Below are positions 18,220 to 27,184 of a stretch of 64,000 bases of DNA, piece after piece; position 1 is the first letter of the stretch; the number at the start of each line of letters is the position of its first letter. The notes beneath the pieces are model-generated. The model ran no database searches. It saw nothing but the letters and a program-made list of their open reading frames with translations, and was not told where the DNA came from. Source of the DNA: Flocculibacter collagenilyticus. Lineage in GTDB: Bacteria > Pseudomonadota > Gammaproteobacteria > Enterobacterales > Alteromonadaceae. Location of the stretch: positions 930,001 to 994,000 of the forward strand of contig NZ_CP059888.1 in the NCBI RefSeq assembly GCF_016469335.1, written 5' to 3'. A program made the position numbers and the translations under genes.

Positions 18220-19074
18220 ATGAATAAAAAACTTATCGGGGTAGTTGCGCTAAGCCTTGCGTCGTCAATCGCTTCTGCGAATACAGGGCTTGCATTAATT
18301 CATGGAACAGGTAAGCAAACCAATGCATATGATGATTATTGGACTGGGGATTTCATTAACTCCGTAAAAAAAGGGCTTCCAAACGAGTCGCTTGTAACAG
18401 TTATCAATTGTGATTTTGAGCAATATATGTGGGATGTTCGTGCGGCAGGCTGTGTAGCAGATCAGGTCAGTAGCTTCATGGCGCAAAAACAAATCACTGA
18501 TTTAAAAGTCATTACGCATTCAAATGGGGGTAATGTAATGCGTTGGATTATGTCTAATCCTACATGGGATAGTCGTTATCCAAACATTATTGATAAAACT
18601 TCACGAGTGATTGCACTTGCGCCTTCTAGTGGTGGTACACCATTAGCAGATGCAGCAATTGCAGGTAATGTATTTGAGTCGGTTGTGGGGTGGTTAGTTG
18701 GAGTCAAAAATGATGCAGTAAGAATGCAGCAAGTTGGCTGGATGGCTAATTACAATCAAGATTGGCTATTTGGCACAGCAGGGCGTCCAAGTTTACCAAA
18801 AACGTTTGAAGCGGTAGTGGGGAGTGATGTGGATTCTGCAGTGTGGGATGGTGACAGCTATTGTGGTGGTTATCATAATCAAGTGGGGTTAGAAGTAACA
18901 CAAAACTGGCTAAATTCATGCTCTGATGGCTTTTTAGAGTGTTCGTCGCAATCAGCCGCAGGCAGCACGTGGTTTGTTGATAAACAGAAAACAAAGGGGC
19001 AAGAGCCTTTAAGCCATCAGCAAAGCCGAAGAAAGTGTTTTGATTTAGACAAACTAATCCGTGACCGCATCTAG
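18220..19074 (+). CDS. Exported lipase-like alpha/beta hydrolase
   Basis: A 284-residue protein with a signal peptide (MNKKLIGVVALSLASSIASA). The mature part starts with a hydrolase-like strand ending GLALIHGTG (oxyanion region). The nucleophile elbow is THSNGGN, with S101 as the likely catalytic serine; the usual first Gly is replaced by Thr. 'APSSGGTPLAD' follows as in triacylglycerol lipases. Several cysteines (in INCDF, AAGCV, SYCGG, NSCSD, LECSS and RKCFD) could form disulfides in the secreted form. A DUF4785 gene follows after 9 bases, implying one operon. Substrate unknown. Confidence 0.75.
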   Translation: MNKKLIGVVALSLASSIASANTGLALIHGTGKQTNAYDDYWTGDFINSVKKGLPNESLVTVINCDFEQYMWDVRAAGCVADQVSSFMAQKQITDLKVITHSNGGNVMRWIMSNPTWDSRYPNIIDKTSRVIALAPSSGGTPLADAAIAGNVFESVVGWLVGVKNDAVRMQQVGWMANYNQDWLFGTAGRPSLPKTFEAVVGSDVDSAVWDGDSYCGGYHNQVGLEVTQNWLNSCSDGFLECSSQSAAGSTWFVDKQKTKGQEPLSHQQSRRKCFDLDKLIRDRI

Positions 19075-19083
19075 GAGAACCAC

Positions 19084-20373
19084 ATGAAATTTAATAATAA
19101 AAAAGTTACAGCCCTAACTGCGGCACTGTCTACAGCGTTATTTGCGCAAACTGCCATTGCTAACACTGATAACGCCGCCGCTTATAAAGTACAAGTGTTA
19201 CCAACGCATGCGGTGTCTGCTGGCATCGAGCATAGTCAACAGCGTGTAAGTTATACATGGCCTGAAGTTCAGCAAGCAATGAGTGTTGCGGCTAAACAAC
19301 AAAACCTTGAAAGTAAAGAGTATTGGCAAGAGGTATCAGGAAAGCAGCTTAATCAAGGCGTTAAGTTGTACAACAGCAGCGCAGATGCCTTTGTTAGATT
19401 GGCACCGAAGGCGACTGGCAAACAAACTACGTCATCAAATGCTGCTCCGTTACAGGCAGAACAGTTATATATTATTGATAAAACGACTAATCAACGCGCG
19501 AAAGTGGCGCAGTTAGCGTCACAAAAAGACATGGAATTTGCTGGCTTTAATGATGGTAGTGTTGCGATTAAGCTTGATAGTCAGCCAGTAAACAATACAA
19601 AGCTCAGCAAAGCTAACACGCATAAAGCATCTGCTTTGTATTTAAAATCTGAACAGCGTTTGGCTGCGAATGATCGTTATTTAGTTCACGTAGTTGAAAA
19701 AAATAGCCAAGTTAAATTAGCAGTAACAGCACCGCGTGTGTTTCAAGCAAACGTAAAAAGCAGCTTTGAGCTTGATGCAAAGATCAATGCTAAATCACTT
19801 TCTGATAGTAACACCACTGTGCGCTTAATTAATCCAGATGGCATTGCAAAAGCTGCAGCGTTTGAGCAAGGCAACATTGTATTTCAACAGCCGTTAATGC
19901 ATGTTGGTGCACATAAAGGGTTTTATGACATTGAGCTGACAACAACAGAAATGGTGAATGGAAAGGCGGTTAAGCGAACCATCAAAGTGCCATTTTCAAA
20001 TGTTGTTAAAACTGCAGAGTTAGATGTAGGTTCAACACTACGTATTAACGCACATGGCGAGCGTACCGTTGCAATTCCAGTAAATGCACTTGAAGCAGGA
20101 CGTTACGCTATTACTGCGACATTAGAAGCAACAAATAAAAGCGGTGAATTAGAAAAAATTGAAACCGTTGAGGTCGCGCAATGGCTAAATGGTAAAGCAA
20201 GTGTTGAAATACCATTTAACATGAGCAAGCTACAAGGGTTTCGTGCACCGATTCATATCACTCAAGTAAAACTGGTTGATCAAAGCCGCATGATTGTGCT
20301 GCAACAGGTAGAGCAACTTGATAAGTGGCAAGCACCTAACATGGGGCATGGTCAATTTAATCAGCTGAAGTAA
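19084..20373 (+). CDS. Exported DUF4785-like protein
   Basis: A 429-residue protein with a signal peptide (ending FAQTAIA before NTDN), then an N-terminal domain rich in Gln and Ala. A beta-rich C-terminal half follows: repeated strands such as RYLVHVVEK, FYDIELTTTEM and GRYAITATLEAT, resembling Ig/MG-like sandwiches. It fits the DUF4785 family, which includes exported proteins of Legionella and Shewanella. That assignment is from memory. Its tight coupling to the hydrolase gene suggests that the two proteins act together, for example as enzyme and carrier or chaperone, but nothing in the sequence proves this. Confidence 0.6.
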   Translation: MKFNNKKVTALTAALSTALFAQTAIANTDNAAAYKVQVLPTHAVSAGIEHSQQRVSYTWPEVQQAMSVAAKQQNLESKEYWQEVSGKQLNQGVKLYNSSADAFVRLAPKATGKQTTSSNAAPLQAEQLYIIDKTTNQRAKVAQLASQKDMEFAGFNDGSVAIKLDSQPVNNTKLSKANTHKASALYLKSEQRLAANDRYLVHVVEKNSQVKLAVTAPRVFQANVKSSFELDAKINAKSLSDSNTTVRLINPDGIAKAAAFEQGNIVFQQPLMHVGAHKGFYDIELTTTEMVNGKAVKRTIKVPFSNVVKTAELDVGSTLRINAHGERTVAIPVNALEAGRYAITATLEATNKSGELEKIETVEVAQWLNGKASVEIPFNMSKLQGFRAPIHITQVKLVDQSRMIVLQQVEQLDKWQAPNMGHGQFNQLK

Positions 20374-20446
20374 ATCCCACAAAAATAGACAACCAACCAC
20401 GAAGTCAGGGATGACTTCACCCACTCACAGTTTACTTAATCATTGA

Positions 20447-21574
20447 TTAGTTGAAGCTGTACTTAACCCCTAATACGGTGTCTTTGCTAGCACCAGTCAC
20501 ACTGGCAATATTTCCTGAAATACGTTTTTCGTAGGCATAGGCTAACCATGCAAATGCCATTGCTTCTACCCAATTGGGTGCTATGCCTAACATGTCTGTT
20601 GCAGCAAAGGGGTAATTTGGTAGGTGATGTGACAAGCCATACATTAATTTTTGATTGTAAGCCCCGCCCCCACAAATATAAACATGTGCTGAATCTGAAA
20701 TTTGCTTAATTGCATCAGCCACTGTAATGCAGGTTAATTCTGCCAAAGTCGCCTGAATATCTTCTGGCTTAAAGTCATTTAACTGTTGACCGTTTGGTAA
20801 TAGTGATGCCAACCAGTCAAGGTTGAAATACTCGCGCCCAGTACTTTTTGGATAAGCCTGAGCAAAGTAGGGATCTGCTAATAAAGCAGTTAGTAAGTCC
20901 TGATTAACTGTCCCCTGACTCGCCCAAGCACCGCTCATGTCATAATGCTTGTGTTTAACGTGCCTGATCCAGCCATCTAATAAAGTATTAGCTGGGCCTG
21001 TATCAAAGCCGATGATTGGAGGCGCTTTTGCGGTATTCGTGGGTAGATAAGTAATGTTTGCAATGCCACCTAAATTAACAACCACTACATCGTGTTTATC
21101 GTTTTGAAAGACCGCTTTATGGAATGCAGGAACGAGGGGAGCACCTTGCCCGCCTAACGCCATATCTTTGCTGCGAAAGTCGCCTATTACGTTTATTCCT
21201 GTTTTCACGGCTAGGGTAAAGTGATCGCCAATTTGCAGGGTAAACGGGTGGTCTTGATTAGGCCTGTGGCGAATGGTTTGTCCATGGCAACCAATCGCGG
21301 TTACTTGATCAGCATTGATGTCAGCATGTTCTAGTAATGCTTGAACCGCGTCTGCGTATTCTATTGCTAATTGATGGCTTGCTTGCCCCATCAACTCAAT
21401 TTCATTATCACCGGAATGACATAACCGATTTAACGCTTGTTGTAATGCAGAGGAAAATGGATGAGTGTGTTGTTGAATTAAAGTAGGTTGTGTGTGTGTG
21501 CCGCTATCGTCAAATGAAACCAGTACGGCATCTATGGCGTCGATACTGGTTCCAGACATGATCCCGATGTACAT
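20447..21574 (-). CDS. anmK: Anhydro-N-acetylmuramic acid kinase
   Basis: A 375-residue cytoplasmic kinase that opens and phosphorylates 1,6-anhydro-MurNAc during peptidoglycan recycling. The N-terminal phosphate-binding loop is IGIMSGTSIDAIDAVL. 'GCHGQTIRHRP', 'IGDFRSKDMALGGQGAPL', 'VNLGGIANIT' and 'IGFDTGPANTLLDGW' are all AnmK signatures. The length is normal. The mepM gene ends 4 bases upstream of its start, so both recycling or remodelling genes share a transcript. Confidence 0.96.
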   Translation of the reverse strand: MYIGIMSGTSIDAIDAVLVSFDDSGTHTQPTLIQQHTHPFSSALQQALNRLCHSGDNEIELMGQASHQLAIEYADAVQALLEHADINADQVTAIGCHGQTIRHRPNQDHPFTLQIGDHFTLAVKTGINVIGDFRSKDMALGGQGAPLVPAFHKAVFQNDKHDVVVVNLGGIANITYLPTNTAKAPPIIGFDTGPANTLLDGWIRHVKHKHYDMSGAWASQGTVNQDLLTALLADPYFAQAYPKSTGREYFNLDWLASLLPNGQQLNDFKPEDIQATLAELTCITVADAIKQISDSAHVYICGGGAYNQKLMYGLSHHLPNYPFAATDMLGIAPNWVEAMAFAWLAYAYEKRISGNIASVTGASKDTVLGVKYSFN

Positions 21575-21577
21575 CGA

Positions 21578-22882
21578 TTAATTTCTCATAGCAAGTAATA
21601 CACGCTTTTTAGTGTTTAATGCTAGCAGAAGTTCTTCTGCGTGAAGTGCAAAATTAGCACGTTCTTTTTTAGAAATAGGGTTCGCTTTAGGCAACTTATT
21701 CATAATGGTTTTTGGGTTGCGGTGTACACCGTCTAGTAAAAATTCATAATGTAAATGCGCGCCTGTTACACGACCTGTAGCACCTACTTTACCAATTAAT
21801 TGGCCTTGTTTAACCCAGTCATTCTTTCTTACCATCTTTTTAGAAAGGTGAAGATACTTGGTTACATAACGCTCACCATGTTTAATAAAAATATAGTTAC
21901 CATTTAATCGGTTATAGCCTGCTTTTATTACTTTTCCTGCACCGGGTGAAACAACAGGTGTGCCTGTTCTTGCCGCGTAGTCAATGCCGCGGTGCGCGCT
22001 AACGCGACCGGTTACAGGGTGCTTACGGCGAGGGTTAAAGCTAGAGCTAATATATTTAAAGTTAACGGGAGCACGCAAAAAGGTCTTTTTCATACTACGA
22101 CCTTCAGGTGTGTAATATTCACCGTCTTTGTACAGAATGGTTTGAAATTTTTCACCTTGGTTTACAAATTCGGCAGCAACAATGTCGCCTTCGCCAACAT
22201 GTTCACCATCTATATATTTTTCTTCATAGATAACAGAAAAGCTATCGCCTTTACGAATGTCTAATCCAAAGTCTAAGTCCCAACCAAAAATGTTAGCAAC
22301 TTGCATGATTTGTTTTTCTGACAAGCCCGCTTCAATGCCTGCATTCCAGAAATTAGAAGTAATTTCAGCTGACGCAAACTCGTTACGTGTTTCAACTTCT
22401 TTAATATCGTATGTTGAAGAAAATGTGTCGTTGGCTTGTTTTTCAATAATGAGGGTTTTGGTTGGGTTTACTGCATAGTGAAGTGCGACCAGCTCTTGCT
22501 GCATGTTGCTAATGAATACAATATGCTCACCCGGATGAATTTTGGTTAATGATTTAGCTTCTGAATTTGAATTAATAACTTTATGTAGTAGTTGAGAGCT
22601 AAAGCCTGCACGTTTGAATATTTTTGCTAAATTATCTCCACGCTTAACTTTTATTGTTTTTTGCGTAGTTTCGATGAGTTGTTCTTCTTGATCGGCTAAT
22701 TGCGCTTGTTCAAGCTCTAATGCCAGCTCGTAGCGCTTGCCAATCTCTAATGCAGTTGTATTTGTAACTTTAGATGCTGTTGCTTTTTGGGAAGGTAATA
22801 AAGCAATAATCGTAATAAGCGCCACTAATGAGGCGATAATCAGGCGGTGCTTTTTTGGTAAGTTTTGAACTAACTGCTGCAT
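21578..22882 (-). CDS. mepM: M23 murein endopeptidase with LysM/OapA-like domain
   Basis: The 434-residue inner-membrane-anchored peptidoglycan hydrolase has an N-terminal membrane helix at about residues 14-32, then a LysM/OapA-like segment (KVKRGDNLAKIFKRAGFSS, about 78-96). The C-terminal M23 LytM domain has zinc ligands in HRGIDYA (H297, D301) and HLHYE (H376, H378). The layout and length match MepM (YebA), which cuts meso-DAP-D-Ala cross-links to allow growth. It is divergent from tyrS and overlaps no neighbour, with anmK directly downstream. Confidence 0.9.
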   Translation of the reverse strand: MQQLVQNLPKKHRLIIASLVALITIIALLPSQKATASKVTNTTALEIGKRYELALELEQAQLADQEEQLIETTQKTIKVKRGDNLAKIFKRAGFSSQLLHKVINSNSEAKSLTKIHPGEHIVFISNMQQELVALHYAVNPTKTLIIEKQANDTFSSTYDIKEVETRNEFASAEITSNFWNAGIEAGLSEKQIMQVANIFGWDLDFGLDIRKGDSFSVIYEEKYIDGEHVGEGDIVAAEFVNQGEKFQTILYKDGEYYTPEGRSMKKTFLRAPVNFKYISSSFNPRRKHPVTGRVSAHRGIDYAARTGTPVVSPGAGKVIKAGYNRLNGNYIFIKHGERYVTKYLHLSKKMVRKNDWVKQGQLIGKVGATGRVTGAHLHYEFLLDGVHRNPKTIMNKLPKANPISKKERANFALHAEELLLALNTKKRVLLAMRN

Positions 22883-23188
22883 AAATATTAACTTCTGGTT
22901 GAATAAATTGTAGGGAAAATTGAGTTAATCACCATTGAGAATATAATTATTTCGCATTAATTACAATGTTATCGGCCAATTAGCGCGCTTCATTAGCATT
23001 ATCATTTGTAGGTGAACATCTGAAATTTATGCATTTTTTATTTATATTCCAAACGGATAGATAAAAAATACGGCTGAATAAAAAATGTACATTTATTTTG
23101 CTGTATTTCATTAATAGCCAGTTTCAAGTAGAATCGCGCGCAGAAAAAATTATTAAGATCTATTGCTGGTACTAGCGCGGAGTAAAAC
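22883..23188. promoter_or_regulatory. Divergent mepM / tyrS promoter region
   Basis: 306 bases between the two divergent genes. A -10-like TAGAAT (23129-23134) followed by CGCGCGC lies 54 bases before tyrS, with a weak TTCATT about 16 bases upstream as a possible -35. The rest is A+T-rich. No T-box or other riboswitch was recognised. Confidence 0.45.
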
Positions 23189-24391
23189 ATGGCTGATTTG
23201 GAAAAAGCGTTTTTAGAAATAAAACGTGGTGCAGAAGAAATCTTGTTAGAAGATGAATTAAAAGAAAAATTGAAAACGGGCAAGCCGCTTAAAATTAAGG
23301 CTGGCTTTGATCCAACAGCACCAGACATCCACATTGGTCATACCGTGTTAATCAATAAACTGCGCACATTCCAAGAATTAGGCCATGAAGTTATTTTCTT
23401 GATTGGTGACTTTACCGCATTAATTGGTGATCCCACTGGTAAAAATGCAACCCGTAAGCCGCTAACAAAAGAACAAGTGCTTGCAAATGCTGAAACCTAT
23501 AAAGAGCAGGTTTTTAAAATACTTGATCCTGCAAAAACTACGGTTGCGTTTAATGCTGAATGGATGGATAAATTAGGCGCTGCGGGCATGATTAAATTAG
23601 CTGCACGCCAAACCGTTGCACGTATGCTAGAACGTGACGACTTTAAAAAACGTTATGCTAACGGTCAGTCGATTGCGATTCATGAATTTTTATATCCACT
23701 TGTACAAGGTTGGGACTCAGTAGCATTAGAAGCTGATGTTGAGCTTGGTGGTACCGATCAGCGCTTTAATCTATTAATGGGCCGTGAGTTGCAAAAAGAA
23801 GAAGGCCAACGTCCGCAAACGGTATTAATGATGCCATTACTTGAAGGGACAGACGGCGTTCAAAAGATGTCTAAGTCGTTAAATAATTACATTGGCATTA
23901 CAGACACGCCAAACGATATGTTCGGTAAGATCATGTCTATTTCTGACGAATTAATGTGGCGTTACTACGAATTGCTGTCGTTTAGGCCAGTTGAAGAAGT
24001 TGAGACGTTTAAGCAACAAATTGCAGATGGCGCAAACCCTCGTGATACCAAAATTGCATTAGCAAAAGAAATCATTGCCCGCTTCCACACAGAAGAAGAT
24101 GCTGAAGCAGCGCACCAAGACTTTATTAAACGCTTCCAAAAGAATGCATTACCAGACGACATTCCAGAAGTTACAGTCAATGCTGAGGAAGGTAATATTG
24201 GTATCGCTAATTTGTTAAAAGAAGCTGGCTTAGTAGCCTCTACTTCTGAAGCAATGCGCATGATTAAACAAGGGGCTGTAAAGTTAAACGGTAAAGACAA
24301 AATTACTGACAATAAACTGCAAGTAGCAAGCGGCAGCGTTGAAATTTACCAAGTTGGTAAGCGTAAGTTTGCAAAAGTTACTGTTGCATAA
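23189..24391 (+). CDS. tyrS: Tyrosyl-tRNA synthetase
   Basis: A 400-residue class I synthetase. The HIGH motif is in [10 protein letters not shown] (residues about 44-53) and the KMSKS motif in [11 protein letters not shown]. An S4 RNA-binding domain ends the protein ([18 protein letters not shown]). The sequence and length correspond to the TyrZ-like type (about 400) rather than the 424-residue E. coli TyrS. The ATG has GGAG seven bases upstream. Confidence 0.97.
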   Translation: MADLEKAFLEIKRGAEEILLEDELKEKLKTGKPLKIKAGFDPTAPDIHIGHTVLINKLRTFQELGHEVIFLIGDFTALIGDPTGKNATRKPLTKEQVLANAETYKEQVFKILDPAKTTVAFNAEWMDKLGAAGMIKLAARQTVARMLERDDFKKRYANGQSIAIHEFLYPLVQGWDSVALEADVELGGTDQRFNLLMGRELQKEEGQRPQTVLMMPLLEGTDGVQKMSKSLNNYIGITDTPNDMFGKIMSISDELMWRYYELLSFRPVEEVETFKQQIADGANPRDTKIALAKEIIARFHTEEDAEAAHQDFIKRFQKNALPDDIPEVTVNAEEGNIGIANLLKEAGLVASTSEAMRMIKQGAVKLNGKDKITDNKLQVASGSVEIYQVGKRKFAKVTVA

Positions 24392-24436
24392 ATAACACTC
24401 GCATAAGTGCACTGATATAAACGATTATCAAAAATA

Positions 24437-24473
24437 CACCTAACAGCGATGATTAAATAATCGCTGTTAGGTG
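24437..24473. terminator. Strong hairpin between tyrS and dbpA
   Basis: A perfect 14-bp inverted repeat (CACCTAACAGCGAT / ATCGCTGTTAGGTG) with a 9-nt loop lies 45 bases after tyrS. There is no real T-run afterwards, so it may stop polymerase inefficiently or protect the tyrS mRNA end. Confidence 0.6.
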
Positions 24474-24532
24474 CGCAAATCTATCGATATTTTCTACACT
24501 CATTTCATCTCTACATTCATTAAGGCATTCAC

Positions 24533-25915
24533 TTGACGCAATTATCTTTTTCTTCACTTTCATTAAAAAGCGAACTGGTTAGTAACCTCGCATCGTTAAA
24601 CTATAACGAAATGACACCTATTCAAGCGGAGTCACTGCCTTTAATCATTGAAGGACATGACTTGATAGGACAGGCTAAAACAGGCTCAGGTAAAACGGCC
24701 GCGTTTGGTTTAGGGTTACTGCAAAACTTGGACGTCACTCAGTTTTGCGTCCAGTCGTTAATTTTATGCCCAACCAGAGAACTTGCCGACCAAGTTGCAA
24801 CTGAAATTAGAAAGTTAGCACGCGGCATTCAAAATATAAAAGTCTTAACCTTGTGTGGTGGTATGCCTGTGCGCGCTCAAGTTAGTTCGTTAGAGCATGG
24901 TGCGCACATCATTGTTGGTACCCCGGGTAGAGTGTTAGATCATTTAGAAAAAGAGCGCTTAGATTTGTCGCAAATTAACACATTAGTGTTAGATGAAGCA
25001 GATAAAATGCTCGAAATGGGGTTTCAGGATGCAGTAGATGCAATCATTGAACAAGCTCCAAAGCAACGTCAGTCATTATTATTTAGCGCCACTTTTCCTA
25101 AGCAAATCGAGTCAATCGCCAGTAAGTTACTCGTTAACCCAAAAACCGTGAAAGTGGCATCGACACATAGTGAGTCGAGCATTTCGCAGTTATTTTTTAA
25201 TGTGCCTAATGATCAGCGCCTTGCCGGATTAGAGCTGTTACTGATGAAGTATCAACCTGCGTCATGCGTGGTTTTTTGTAATACCAAAATTGAAACATTA
25301 GAGGTAACCGACTTTCTGGCTAGTTGTGGATTTAGCGCACTGGCATTAAATGGTGATTTAGAGCAAAAAGATCGCGATCAAGCAATAGTGCGCTTTGCGA
25401 ATAAAAGCGTCTCTATTTTAGTGGCGACTGATGTGGCTTCACGTGGTTTAGATATCGATAATTTAGACGCAGTAATTAATTATCAGCTTGCACATGATCC
25501 TGATACGCACGTACACCGTATTGGCAGAACGGGGCGCGCAGGCAGTAAAGGAGTTGCATGCAGTCTATTCAGTCATAATGATTCGCATAAAGTGGTGAAT
25601 ATTGAAGATTACTTAGACATGCGTATAGAAGAGTCAGCATTACCTGATGACAGTGTACTTAATCAAGCGGTATACACACCTACGATGGGCACTATTCGCA
25701 TTGGCGGCGGTAAAAAACAAAAAGTACGGGCAGGAGATATTTTAGGCGCATTAACTGGCGACACTGGCATTGACAGCAAACACGTTGGTAAAATTAATGT
25801 TTTTGACCATTGCGCTTATGTTGGTGTAGATAAAGGTGTAGCGGCAGCTGCGCTTAAAAAGCTTGAAAATGGAAAAATTAAAGGTAAAAAATATCGCGCA
25901 TGGCGCATAAGGTAA
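24533..25915 (+). CDS. dbpA: ATP-dependent RNA helicase DbpA
   Basis: The 460-residue DEAD-box helicase acts on 23S rRNA helix 92 during large-subunit assembly. It has a Q motif (MTPIQAESLPL), Walker A AKTGSGKTAA, DEAD at D154-D157, SAT (LLFSATFP) and HRIGRTGRAG. The C-terminal DbpA RNA-binding domain is recognisable in GTIRIGGGKKQKVRAGDIL and the YRAWRIR end. The TTG start at 24533 is chosen because its product aligns with the E. coli N-terminus, and AAGG lies upstream; the first in-frame ATG would remove part of the Q-motif region. Confidence 0.94.
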   Translation: MTQLSFSSLSLKSELVSNLASLNYNEMTPIQAESLPLIIEGHDLIGQAKTGSGKTAAFGLGLLQNLDVTQFCVQSLILCPTRELADQVATEIRKLARGIQNIKVLTLCGGMPVRAQVSSLEHGAHIIVGTPGRVLDHLEKERLDLSQINTLVLDEADKMLEMGFQDAVDAIIEQAPKQRQSLLFSATFPKQIESIASKLLVNPKTVKVASTHSESSISQLFFNVPNDQRLAGLELLLMKYQPASCVVFCNTKIETLEVTDFLASCGFSALALNGDLEQKDRDQAIVRFANKSVSILVATDVASRGLDIDNLDAVINYQLAHDPDTHVHRIGRTGRAGSKGVACSLFSHNDSHKVVNIEDYLDMRIEESALPDDSVLNQAVYTPTMGTIRIGGGKKQKVRAGDILGALTGDTGIDSKHVGKINVFDHCAYVGVDKGVAAAALKKLENGKIKGKKYRAWRIR

Positions 25916-25976
25916 TACTTGTGTGCTAGCGAGTGAAAACTGAGTGAGTACCCAAGCGGAGTAGCTTTCATAAATC

Positions 25977-26000
25977 AGCGCGGATTATTCCGCGCTTTTT
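25977..26000 (+). terminator. dbpA terminator
   Basis: A 7-bp G+C-rich stem (AGCGCGG / CCGCGCT) with a short loop, then TTTTTCTTTTC, 61 bases after the dbpA stop. Confidence 0.85.
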
Positions 26001-26013
26001 CTTTTCTTGTCAT

Positions 26014-27081
26014 TTATAAAATATTATTCCCTTGTTCTGGATCTCTTGCTTGTTCGGCTTGCTGACGAATTTCATCAGTGTCGCTCGAAACATCATCTGT
26101 TTCTGGTTGCTCAGTTTGGTCATGTTTTATTGTTTCATCTGATACGTCACCTTTAGTCGCGGCTGATTTTGGTGACGCATTGGTTTTTTCGTTACTGTTT
26201 TTTTCGTTACTTCCCTTTTCGCCACTGGTTGAGTTGGTATCTGCTTGTTCGGCGGTAATGAGCGGCACCCCTTCTGGGAAAACGCGTTCACGGGCGTCGT
26301 CAGGCATACTGATGTCATGCTTATCAAACTCTCTGACTACAAGTCGCATAAGTAAGGAGCCAACTTTAAGAATGCTATTACTTTCGCTGTTTATCCAAAA
26401 GTAGATTTTAAGATTAACGGTTGCTGAGCCTAAGTTGTCTACTAGCACCTGAGGTTCTGGTTCGTCTAATACTGCGTGATGATTCTTTAAAATATTCATC
26501 GCGAGTTGCTGAGCTTGTTTAATACTGGCATCGTAGCCAATGCCTAGAATAAAGTGACCTCGCATTTTAGGATTAGCAGTAAAGTTTTTAATGATATTTT
26601 TATAGATGGTTGCATTAGGAATTTGAATATGGTTGCCGTCAAAATCAACCAAGGTGGTCGCACGTGCAGTTACCTGTTTAATCACACCCGTTTGCCCTTG
26701 CACTTCAATGACATCGCCAATTTTGAATGGTCGTTGCACGCTTAGTAATACGCTTGAGATAAAGTTTTCGGCGATGTCTCTAAAAGCAAAACCGAGAATT
26801 AACCCCATTACGCCTGTACCGCTTATTATCGCTACTGCGAATTGAGTGAGCCCGGCTAAATATAAAAAGACATATAAGCCGATAAGGATAATTAGCAACC
26901 TGAGTGCTCTTCGCATGACAACTTGTATCAACTGACTTTTACTTAGCATACTGAGTGGTCGCATTAACCATTGAGTGATAGGCCCAGAAACGTAAATAAA
27001 CACCACCAAAATGAGTATGCCTAACAGCACTAAAGGTAAAACATCTAGCATTTTGTAATAAAGCTCGGTCAATTGCTCCAT
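26014..27081 (-). CDS. MscS-family mechanosensitive channel
   Basis: The 355-residue inner-membrane channel resembles small-conductance MscS. It has three membrane helices (about residues 15-32, 58-76 and 80-105); the pore helix contains GVMGLILGFAFRDIAENF. The beta domain is 'RPFKIGDVIEVQGQTGVIKQV', followed by the alpha/beta domain up to about residue 265. It differs from short MscS by an 85-residue acidic, Ser/Thr/Lys-rich tail (EKGSNEKNSNEKTNASPK) that looks disordered. Likely role: release of solutes on hypo-osmotic shock. Confidence 0.9.
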   Translation of the reverse strand: MEQLTELYYKMLDVLPLVLLGILILVVFIYVSGPITQWLMRPLSMLSKSQLIQVVMRRALRLLIILIGLYVFLYLAGLTQFAVAIISGTGVMGLILGFAFRDIAENFISSVLLSVQRPFKIGDVIEVQGQTGVIKQVTARATTLVDFDGNHIQIPNATIYKNIIKNFTANPKMRGHFILGIGYDASIKQAQQLAMNILKNHHAVLDEPEPQVLVDNLGSATVNLKIYFWINSESNSILKVGSLLMRLVVREFDKHDISMPDDARERVFPEGVPLITAEQADTNSTSGEKGSNEKNSNEKTNASPKSAATKGDVSDETIKHDQTEQPETDDVSSDTDEIRQQAEQARDPEQGNNIL

Positions 27082-27184
27082 GGGATTTCTCTTATTATTT
27101 TTAGATGTTAAATGGTGATTGAGTAAATAAGGTTATGTCATATAACGTTTTTTTGCTACTTTCGTCGTCATAAGTTCTGTCGAA

